From the NCBI RefSeq assembly GCF_000611645.1, contig NW_014013417.1, positions 9,373-28,168 of the forward strand: a DNA stretch of 18,796 nucleotides, given 5' to 3'. Made by a program: the position numbers and the translations under genes. Positions 8,365 through 16,878 of the stretch are shown piece after piece. The stretch comes from Monoraphidium neglectum. Lineage: Eukaryota; Chlorophyta; Chlorophyceae; Sphaeropleales; Selenastraceae. The stretch's first letter is position 1. Each line of letters opens with the position of its first letter. The notes below the pieces were generated by a model. It had not been told where the DNA came from. It did no database searches and worked only from the letters and a program-made list of their open reading frames with translations.

Positions 8365-9735
8365 GGTAGATGTGTCTGGTGACAATTGGTGTCACCAAGA
8401 AACAGCACCTTTTCGTGTGTGCGGCGTTTTTGCCTAGACACATTCGTGTCAGGTCTTGACCAAGCAAGCAGAAGTGCACGCAGGTACTCCACGTGCGCAC
8501 AGGTCAAAGTTGGTGAGAGCGGACAGCTTCCTAGAGTTTGAGTATGGTGCAGTCAAGCTACCAACTGCGGAGAGGTGAACCTGGCCTAGCATGCAAGTAA
8601 ATCGCCAGTGGCGCTGTCGTTGTGCACAGCATCCTGATGTTCTGGGGTTTTGGTCTCAGGTTTCACTATGATCATCCTTAATAACCATTTCTCATTACTG
8701 CCTTCTACATATAAGCGATACTGGCGACGCCGACAGAATCGTGATCCGACCGGCAGCTCGCGTTGATGACTTCTTCAAATGATCTGCCCGCCAGCTCCGC
8801 GGAGGACCGAAGCACTGTGCGTTGTCAAGTGAATTACAAACGATCAAGATGACACGTGCCTGGCAGGGGATCAACAACAGGCAAACAGCGCCCTTGATGC
8901 AGTGACGATATGAGTGCACTGGGTGGTGACACCCGCTCGCCAGCTTTAGCAGACCGGATGCCACGCGGCAGGGCGTCCTGCCATTCAGGTCTCAGCGCAA
9001 GGGCTGAGGTTTGGGCTGTAGTGTTGTACTGCTGCTATCAGCCAGCAACATCAGGGCCCAGCACCTGCTTCGACTCTGCGCCCCCGCCCTTCCCGCAGCC
9101 AACGGGCGCCTGGTTGAGCATGCCGTTGCACCTGCAAGACACTGCAATTTGATTACTTTTTTACGGCCAGGTTTATGTCATGCGTGCCTGGACAAGTGTT
9201 GGGCTGCGTTCCATAGCTGTGTTGCAGCGCAATCAGTCAACTTGCACGCATGGTCTTGCAGTGCAAGCCGGTTTAGTGATGGCGGTGCTGCAATGGTCTT
9301 GGTCATAAACCCCTCGGCTTTTCTGCCTGTCCCAGGGCGTACTCCACGGCAGATTCAGTCACAAATCCAGAAAACAGTCACTCTCGGCATACCAATCAAG
9401 ACACGAGGGACCGTTGACCCGACTTGGATCATTATGGTCCGGACCGTGATCCCGGGATCCCGCCCAGTGGCAATGCCAACACACGTTGCAAAGGTGACAT
9501 GGGCGCGCACTGCCATGTATGCACACGGTTGCGAGGTACAACTTTGTCTCGGTGTTAGATGCTCCGTTCAGCAGAAGGACTGGGCAACGGCAGCGCACGC
9601 ACAGTGCGTGCACGCGTACGGTTGTGCACAAGCAAGGCGTGTTGATTGCACAGAAGTTCGCAGGAGTTTGACGGGCCAGTAGGCTGGGATACCAGTGAGG
9701 AGGTAGATGTTTGATCGCCTGCGCCACATCGTTCG
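8365..9735. other. Spacer between the two repeat copies, no gene seen
   Basis: These 1.37 kb hold no ORF I would call coding. The longest plus-strand frame (9011-9682) lacks an ATG until about residue 95, has ordinary non-biased composition and matches no family I know. Local symmetric elements are present: an 8-bp stem with a 5-nt loop at 8377-8397, GGTCCGGACC at 9437-9446, GATCCCGGGATC at 9448-9459, and a 17-bp near-palindrome at 9595-9611. If the flanking copies are long terminal repeats, this would be the internal region of the element. Confidence 0.5.
8377..8397. repeat. Short perfect inverted repeat (8-bp stem)
   Basis: TGGTGACA, then ATTGG, then TGTCACCA. The arms are perfectly complementary. 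It lies just after the end of repeat copy A. The function is unknown, and chance cannot be excluded. Confidence 0.4.
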
Positions 9736-11358
9736 TGATCTCTGCGAGCGTTTATGTATGTTGCGTTGCAGCTGTGGCAGAGACGACACTACTGGCAGTC
9801 TGCAAGGAGCCAGATTGTAGGCTGTGCGCTCGGCCTTTGAGATGGATGTGAGTGTGAAAAGTGTGTGAATTCTTGGGCCTCGCCGTGGTTTAAGCAGCGA
9901 AGGGGGGGGGGCACAGTTGACGGGCGTGTGGGAGTTTGGGAGGAGGAGGGGGGGAGCGGGACACAGTGTGAAGCTGTTAGGACCCAGCACCAGCAGGTGG
10001 TATTGCTGCCCCTGATGCGTCCAATCAATCAATTGCCTTGCAATGCAGGACTGGTTGGTCCAACACCAGCTGTGCGCGATGCTGCCGCCGCGACAGCAGC
10101 ACCGAGCCACGCAGTCCATGCGGCAGTCAAAGCGGGGTCAAGCGCGTAGACAGCCATGATGGCACCATGTGCTTGAGCCAACTCTCGGGCATAAACAGCT
10201 TGAATGCTCTCTCATGTCCGACTACACTGGACTGCATGCCATAATACGGTAACAGCGGGCAACCTTCGCGACCGCCCTTCCAGTTGCTGATTCCCTTGTC
10301 AAATACCTTCAATTGTGATGATCGCGTTAAAAACTTGGTTTATTAATTATGAATTATAATATAGCCACGTGATACATAAACATAGCCAGTACGATCCGAG
10401 CATCGTTAGCATTCTGACCCAGAAACCGACACGAGCAATCGTGCTACTAAGTATGGCCGTGAGGATGTCTTCGTCATCATCATCTTCGCGAGCTCGCGGT
10501 GAGGCCCTTCGCTCGTCGCGAGACAATCCCACCACTAGCCTCCTGCTATCTGCGTTTGTGTGCGTTATCACGTGTTGTGACACGTCTGCAGTGCACGAGT
10601 ACCATGATCGTCACTGCCATTCCTGATATCGTGGTGCGCGCCCCCCATGTGCGCCGCGCCATGCTGCGCTGCACCAGCAGCGCAGACACATGCAACACTG
10701 GCTGCAAATCAGCAAAGTCGGTCCGCTGCCTGAACGCGGCCCGCCGCCAGCGCTTACTCTCGCCCTCCCTCTCTGTTTAAAAGCGAATGGCTGGCTGCAA
10801 GTTGCTGCATGCAGTGGCAGTTCCCGTCTCGCATGCCTGCTGATTGCGCGTTGCAAATTGTTGTTGCTGCTTGCGAAGAAGACACCTGCAAACCATCAGG
10901 TCATGGCACAGCCGGGCGTTCTGCCCAGGCGTTTGCCCAGCAAAGCCAGCCGAACCGGAATGCAGGCTGCTGGCCTGAGTCTGGGGATGGATGATCCCGG
11001 GTCCGCGGGTCGGGGCTGAACGGCTCCTGCCCGATGCCCGGGGGACATGGCTGCACACGTGTCTGGCATGGGGAGAGGCACGCCTCAAACTGACCCAGCC
11101 GTGTGCGCTGTGACTTTGGTCTCTCGCAAGGGAGTAGGGGCCCGGTGTTCGCGGCTTCGGGCCTGGCACTGGAGGCCAGCCAAAGGAGCGGCTGACAACA
11201 GCTGACCTGGCGACCGGCACATGCATACCGGGGGCCTCCCTGCGTGGGGGCCCCGTCTGGGGGCAAATGGTCGCTGCCTGCTGCCACCGCTTCACAAGCG
11301 CGGCGCGGGCAAGCTGTAGCGCAGTCATGGGTTCAAGGCCCTATGCTGCTGGTTGCAG
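9736..11358 (+). repeat. Diverged 1.6-kb direct repeat, copy B
   Basis: Same-orientation counterpart of 6788-8364; see the anchors listed there. The best conserved portion is about 10745-11345, where long runs agree with only scattered substitutions. Copy B carries a TCATCATCATC simple tract at about 10471-10481 and an AT-rich block at 10327-10364. A minus-strand frame of 183 codons (11328-10777) is open here but is split between two frames in copy A, so I do not call it a gene. The sequence left of the conserved part is purine-rich (about 9940-9960). Confidence 0.75.
11330..11340 (+). other. tRNA B-box-like motif at the end of copy B
   Basis: GGTTCAAGGCC, identical to 8341-8351. Immediately upstream is TAGCGCAGTCATGG (11317-11330), which resembles an A box but is far closer to the B box than in tRNA genes. 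Confidence 0.3.
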
Positions 11359-11914
11359 TTTTGATTTTTATTGCATCTCACGCAGCGATTCCATCAGGGC
11401 ATTCAGGGTGAAGCCACCATAGGAAGTGAGGATCACACTCACTTTCCAAACGCCAAGATTGCAAAAACTTTTACCACGCGCACAGGTTGAAAGAAATACA
11501 ATGGGTTGCTTGTTGAAGCCAAAGCCTGGCGTGGTGGAAGCAAGCCAGCAGACTTTACACAGGGAGTGTAGCTTGCAGCATGAGCAATGAGTGCGTACAC
11601 GGGTTAGCAGCCGGTGCTGCTCCATACATTTGCAGTACCCTTACAATTTCCACCACTCCTCTTGAGCATGGCGTGCTTTCACAAAGCGTGACGCCGGCGG
11701 AAGGTTTCGAGATCGGGACTGGCAGAGCGCCAACCCCTATCAGCGGTGTTCAGGCATTGTGATCGGTTTGATAAGAACGTGTTATACCTTGGGCAACTTC
11801 ATTTACATAGACAAGGCAGCGGGCGCCCGGGTTGCCTGCTGTTGCCGCGCAAAGATCTCATCATCAGGCCTGCGGCAAGGCATAGCATACATCTGCAAGC
11901 TTCAGATCGCCAAT
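11359..11914. other. Upstream region of the 610-aa gene, no gene seen
   Basis: This contains the presumed promoter and 5' UTR of the plus-strand gene starting at 11915. I found no clear TATA box and no coding frame with homology. A minus-strand frame at 11368-11625 is only 85 codons long and matches no family I know. Confidence 0.45.
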
Positions 11915-13778
11915 ATGCCTGCGATCACGCGCGGCAGAGGTGAGAGGGCCGGTTTCGGGGACCGCGACTCGCTCTGCTCGCGTCCAAGGCTTCTCTGGAG
12001 GCTGCCCATGCTGCACCTCGCGTCACGCTGTCTTTTGAACCCAACTTAAACCTCTCCACGGGTCCCCGAGTGCAGGCAGCCAGGCCGCGCCTGCTCCGCC
12101 GGCGGCCCCGACTGCTGGTGTGCGTGCATCGGACCTCGGCAGCGCACCCACCAGCGACAGCAAGGATGGCACTGGCCCAGGCTGCCACAAGACCATGCCG
12201 GCGGTCACCATGAACTTCACGTCACCAGCTGCGTGCGCGGCCATGCTGAGGTCATGGGATGCAACCCCGGTGGCAGAGCGCCAGAAGCTCCTGGCACAGG
12301 CAGGTTGCTGGTGTGCACATATCCTGGCCCCTACTCACCCCTCCCGTCCGCCGAGGCTTGCTGGCAGTCAGTAGGATAAGACTGTTGCAGCGTCCCGCGG
12401 TCGCCCGCTTTTGGAGCCATCCAGGCTCATGGATTGGACGTTGAGGTACCAACATTGCGTGACGGGACTCACCGGCATGATCGCTTCCTCGATGCTTGCC
12501 GGCGCCTTGCAAGACCAGCATTAAAGCATGCCGCAGGCCAACAAGACTGAGGGGTTCCTGCCCCGTCCCCAATGTGCATCCTGTTATCGCCAGGTGACAT
12601 CATCGCAGCTCGCGCTGGACACCCTGCCAAGCTTATTCAAGGCGCTGGCTGAGGCGGGCAAGGGCTTCGCCCTGCAGGACTACAACCCGCTTACCCACAG
12701 CATGGCGGTGGAGGAGGGGCAGGCGGTGCTGCGCCTGCCAGCGATGGTGAGCACATGGATGACTCGGGTTGGCTTGAACGTGTTGAAGTGGGACACCTGT
12801 TCCACACAGAGCAAACGTGTGTTTCTTTGATGGGTTCCTGGCCCAAATTAATCAATATGCATTACCACGCCTGTCTCACGGCCAAACAAGCTCCTGTTTG
12901 CCCCAAATACTCAAAGTGTCCTACAATTCTGCGACCCCTCCTCAACCCCTCTGCCAGGTGGATGACACGGCGTGCACCATCTTATTCGAGTCTGGGCTGC
13001 ACAAGTACAGCGCAAAGTGGCGGGTCAAGCATGTGCTGGCCCTGGTCATCTGGGCGCTCTTCGGCGGCGGCCTCGGGCTCACGGTGCCGGGCACCAAGGT
13101 CAGCGGCGCCCAGCTGCTCAGCGAGGCGCGCGAGCGCGCCCCGGCGGAGCAGCAGCAGCAGGCCGGCCCGCAGCAGCCGGACGCAGCCGTGGGCCGCGAC
13201 GGTGCCGGCCCCTCAGCAGCGGCCGGCACGGCCGGCACCAACATCGGCGGCAGCGGCGGCGGCGGCGGCAATTACGGCAGTGGCGGCACGGGCTGCATGG
13301 ACCCCCCAGACTCAGGCACAACAGCGGCGGCCAAGCTCAAGAAGCCGGGGAAGGGGTCGCGGGCTGCAAGGCGCCCGGCAAAAGCGGCCACGCCTCTCGC
13401 CAAGCCGGGCTCAGCAGCGGCCGCGCAGCCGGTGCCCGCTGACGAGGCTGGCGGCACACAGCAGGGAGTCCGTCGCGCGCAGTCGCAGGCGACTGCAGCG
13501 GCAGCTGCAGAGGGGGCGGCGGCGGCGGCGGCAGCCTTCGAGGCAGCAGCGGCCGACGCCACGTGGTGCCGCGCACACGCAGCCGAGGTTGATGACGAGG
13601 TGCTGATAGCGGCGGCGGCGGCGGCCGCAGAGGCCGAGGCGGAGGCGGCGGCGGCGGCCGCTGTGGCCAAGGTGTATGCGGAGTGGGACGCTGAGGTGGC
13701 ACGCCGCTGCGCTGCGGATGCCGCCCTGGATGCCCCCAGGAGCGCCGAACCTGATGAGGACGCCCGGCCGCTGGGGAC

Positions 13779-13834
<56 letters not shown>

Positions 13835-14388
13835 TCCCGCTCGCCGCACGCGGCGGGCTCGAGGGGCCTGCCACCAGCCAGGCGGGCGTAGCAGGCGCGG
13901 CGCGACAGGGTGGCGTGGAGCCAATGAGTGGTGAGCGGCTGATGACGCGTGCCAGGGCTCAAAAAACGCCGCCAGCTGCGGCGGCCGCCGCGCCAGGTCC
14001 CGCCGCTGCAGTCGCCCCCGTGCGCAGCCAGGCAGGCGCAGCAGGCGCGGAGCAGCAAGGCGGCGTCGACGCGAAGGCTGGTGAGAGGCTCGTGGCGCGC
14101 GGCAGGGCGCACAAGACGCCGCCCGCTGCGGCCGTCGCGCCAGGCCCCGCCACGGCAGTCGTCCCCGCGCACAGCCAGGCGAGCGCGGCTGCGGCAGCGC
14201 TGGGCGGGAATGTGGGGGCCGCCACGGGGCTGGCAGCCGGCATCCGCAGCCGCGTCGCGAGCACCAGCGGCGCAGCCGGCGCCTTCGAGGAGTCGGGGTC
14301 TGATGTGGCCTCGCCGCCCAAGGACACTGCACCCATCGCGCCGGTAGCGGCGGCGGCGGCGACGCGCAACGCGGCCCGCAGGCAGTGA
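11915..14388 (+). CDS. Unrecognised 610-aa protein: one hydrophobic segment, Ala-rich and polyGln tracts, 50-aa repeats
   Basis: I do not recognise this protein. Proposed exons: 11915-11939, 12076-12299, 12594-12746 and 12958-14388; all keep frame. Exon 1 (25 nt, MPAITRGR) is the least certain. Residues 10-60 are a low-complexity leader. About 61-134 (FTSPAACAAMLRSWD, ERQKLLAQ, then ALDTLPSLFKALAEAGKGF and EEGQAVLRLPAM) look like a folded helical domain. VDDTACTILFESGLHKYSA precedes a hydrophobic stretch HVLALVIWALFGGGLGLTV (159-177), a candidate single membrane span. The rest is low-complexity: Gly-rich, basic Ala/Lys-rich, poly-Ala with acidic residues, Gln18 (409-426), then repeats from residue 441. 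Intron 2 as drawn starts with GC (CAG|GCAGGT). The alternative uses GT at 12304, an extra exon 12391-12458 and an intron 12459-12593, and also stays in frame. It converges on CCT7. Lineage-specific scaffold or membrane protein is a guess only. Confidence 0.65.
12300..12593 (+). other. Candidate GC-AG intron (intron 2 of the 610-aa gene)
   Basis: Exon 2 ends GCACAG and the intron starts GCAGGT; the acceptor is ATCGCCAG, ending at 12593. Joining gives KLLAQ|VTSSQLALD in phase 0. The GT donor 4 nt downstream (GCAG|GTTGCT) is a poor match after +2 and needs an additional exon to restore frame. There is no protein family here to arbitrate. Confidence 0.45.
13780..13833 (+). repeat. (CAG)18 microsatellite encoding Gln18
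   Basis: Eighteen uninterrupted CAG codons lie in the frame of the 610-aa protein (residues 409-426), flanked by ACG and CTC. A pure codon run with no CAA interruption is likely to vary in length between strains. Confidence 0.95.
13876..14172 (+). repeat. Tandem 150/147-bp in-frame repeats (50 and 49 aa)
   Basis: Unit 1 (13876-14025) and unit 2 (14026-14172) both read SQAG.AGA..QGGV...GERL..R.R..KTPPAAA and then APGPA.AV.P. A third, decayed unit starts at 14173 (SQASAAAAALGGNVGAATG). The units repeat in the coding frame, so the protein grew by tandem duplication. Each unit contributes a basic patch (ERLMTRARAQK or ERLVARGRAHK). Confidence 0.85.
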
Positions 14389-15093
14389 GCAGCGTCATCA
14401 TTGCAGAGCGTCCACGTGGAGGTGCACCGCGGCGCCCGGCCAATGTTTCTGTTGGTGGATTTCCTTGTGATTTGTGGTGTAGGTGCGTCCAAATGGTCAC
14501 TTGCAGCCTGCCTTGGAAGTATAGCCTGTGACTGCTTCTCCCACGCTATGTATTGTGGTTTGCTGACATCAAATAATGCGATCACTTATGAAGAGGGTAT
14601 TTGCATTTGTGAGAGCATCTGCATGTGTCGCAACGGAACAGGTGTGCAGGTGTAAGAGTGTGAGAAGTGCAACAGGTGCAGGCAGGCCGATGTGTGGGAC
14701 GACTGCACGAAAGACCGCACCTGCGCCTGCAGCGCATATGCTGGGCGCTGCACACCATGCTGCTCGCGCAGAGACCTGCCTGGAAGCTGCGGCCAGCCCC
14801 CCACAACACCAGGCCTGCAGGGGCCCCTCCTCTGGCAACCACCAGCTAAGGTGCAGCGCCCCAAACTGCTGCATAAACTTGCACCACTGTAAATGCACGA
14901 TAAGACCTGATAGAATCGCACGTGAGGTTACTCAAGCTACGAGGGCTCAAGTCGGAGGAGAAAAAAGAAACAGTGTGCAGCAACAAGCGCAGCGCTCTAC
15001 GTACGTGCCTGCCAGATATCACACAATGGGTGCAAACTCCTCGTGCTGCCGTTGCTGCCGCCAGGCGCGCCAACAGACGCCTCACATGCCGCG
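14389..15093. other. Intergenic region between convergent genes (3' ends face each other)
   Basis: It holds the 3' UTRs of the 610-aa gene (from the left) and CCT7 (from the right). The open frames seen here are short and have no recognisable content. Plus-strand TGTAA occurs at 14651-14655 and 14888-14892. I found no minus-strand TGTAA for CCT7 in this interval. Confidence 0.55.
14651..14655 (+). terminator. Candidate poly(A) signal TGTAA for the 610-aa gene
   Basis: It lies 263 nt after the stop codon at 14386-14388, in the context CAGGTGTAAGAG. A second TGTAA at 14888-14892, 500 nt after the stop, is the alternative. Confidence 0.45.
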
Positions 15094-15924
15094 TCACCGC
15101 CGCATTCCACGGCCCCGACCCCGGCCGCCGCCCCCGCGCCCGCCCATGCCCCCGCGGCCCGCGCCCATCGCCGCGGCGTCTGGCGCCTCGCTGGCCGGGT
15201 TCCGCACGGTCTCGTCCACCGACAGGATGAGGCAGGCCGCCTCGGTGGCTGACTGGATGGCGTTGATCTTGACCAGCGCGGGCTCCCACACAAACGACTC
15301 AAACGTGTTGCAGACGCCGCCATTGTTGACGTCCACGCCAAAGTTCTGTTTCAGATTGTATATTGGGGCAGGAACCGCAAGGGCGAGGGGAATGAGCAGC
15401 CGCAGGTGACAGGTGCCGCGGCCCACGTGCCGACGCCAGGGGTTAGTCTCGCCAGGGACACCCTCCGTCCATGCATACGTATAGTGGGGTCAGGGCGGCC
15501 GGATGGCAGGCAGGCGCCAGGCAGGACCAGCAGCCAAGCGGAGGGGCGGTAGTCAGTAAAGGCGGAACTTGCCGCCGCTGCTGACACTACTGGCGCGCAC
15601 CTTGCCGCTGCCGTCCTGCAGTGCGTGCTTCTGCCGCAGCTTGTTGAGCACGTCAGTGGCATCCAGGCCCTGGAGACGAGAGGATTGGGTGATTTTGAGT
15701 TTGTGAGCACAGGGCTCGGTTGATTGAGTGGCCGCTTGTTGGAAACGCGGAGTCGGCGACGAGGGCCCCGGCTTTGTTGACGAGACTTTCAGCCAAACTG
15801 TTCAAGAAAGGCGCTTCAGATGGAAGCAATGCACGCATACACGCAAACGAAGCACATGCGCATGCATTCACAGCTTACACGCACAAGCTGCACGTGTACG
15901 CGCAAGAACACGCTCAAACGCACG

Positions 15925-15968
<44 letters not shown>

Positions 15969-16835
15969 GGCACGCCCGTGCGCGCGATGCTGCGCGGCGC
16001 ACCGAGTTGTCGCAGAGCTGCCGCGGGATGGACTCAAGGGCCTTTGCGTAGGACGCCATGAAGAGCTGCGCCTTGCCCGGGATGGTGCGCGCGTGGTCGC
16101 GCAGCGCCCTGGGGCACGAGTGGTAAGGTGGGGCGGAAGGGGAGGGAGCGGCGATGGTTGGTGGGGGGAGGGGCCGCGGTGGAGGGAGCTGCGGCAGTGG
16201 TGAAGGTGGGTGATGTGACTCCAAGAGGGCGCCAGGGCGTCCTAGGGGCTCGGTGTGCGGTGGGCTCGCTCTTTTGTGTGGGAGCTGGGTGGGGCAACGG
16301 GCCCACCTGGGCCAGGCGGTACATCAGCGCACACACCGAGCGGGGCCGCAGACCGGGCCGCAGCAGCCTTCAGACAATCAGCGCCCCCGCCAGGCCCGAC
16401 CCGACCCCTGCCTGGACCCTGGGCTTTGGAGAGGACGATTTCCTGGTCTCGCGTAATCCAGCCCCGACAATCCCCCTGTTCAGAATGGGATCAACCCCAT
16501 CCACAACTATCAGCCCCCCTCACCGCGAGACCTCCATGTCGATGGCGCCACCCCCTGGCACCACGTGGGCGTGCTTTAGCGCGCGCCTGGGTGCGGAAGA
16601 TGGGGGATAGGGGGCAGAAAGGTTAGTGGGGGCAGATAAGGATGGGCGTCAGAAACGCGGCATTGGAGAGGGAAGTGATTGTCTGCGTTGGGGCGTGCCT
16701 TTGCCGGGGGCCTAGGCTTGCAGGTAAGGCATGCGTAAACTCTGTTTTTAACCACCTGGCGTGCTTTTTGAGGCGTTGCATTGCGTCCTGTTGAAGTCTT
16801 GGACAAAACCTCACTCTGTAGCTGCAGAGTCAGTC

Positions 16836-16878
<43 letters not shown>

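Noticed and set aside
9011..9682. Long plus-strand open frame in the spacer (about 223 codons)
   Set aside because: It opens at TTG, its first ATG is near residue 95, its composition is Cys/Ala/His-rich like random translation, and no motif or family is recognisable.
10777..11328. 183-codon minus-strand open frame in repeat copy B
   Set aside because: The homologous region of copy A is split into two frames (8238-7867 and 8306-7950), so the frame is not conserved; similarity is explained by DNA-level duplication.
11285..11345. tRNA gene at the end of the repeat
   Set aside because: A B-box match exists, but no acceptor stem or D-arm/anticodon-arm spacing can be built around it.
11368..11625. 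85-codon minus-strand frame ending in LNALMESLREMQ
   Set aside because: The ending looks helical, but the rest is Cys-rich and unlike its neighbours; there is no homology or splice partner, so the evidence is too thin.
13337..14500. 387-codon minus-strand open frame opposite the 610-aa gene
   Set aside because: It is an antisense shadow of CAG, GCG and GCC-rich coding sequence (Cys, Arg and Pro-rich nonsense composition).
15921..15964. CRISPR-like or satellite array
   Set aside because: It is a simple dinucleotide repeat within an intron; no spaced direct repeats are present anywhere in the window.
16034..16336. Possible extra CCT7 exon with LMYRLAQ at about 16312-16335
   Set aside because: Exons 16586-16524 and 16108-16003 join in frame as [17 protein letters not shown], matching the family with no residue missing; an extra exon would interrupt it.
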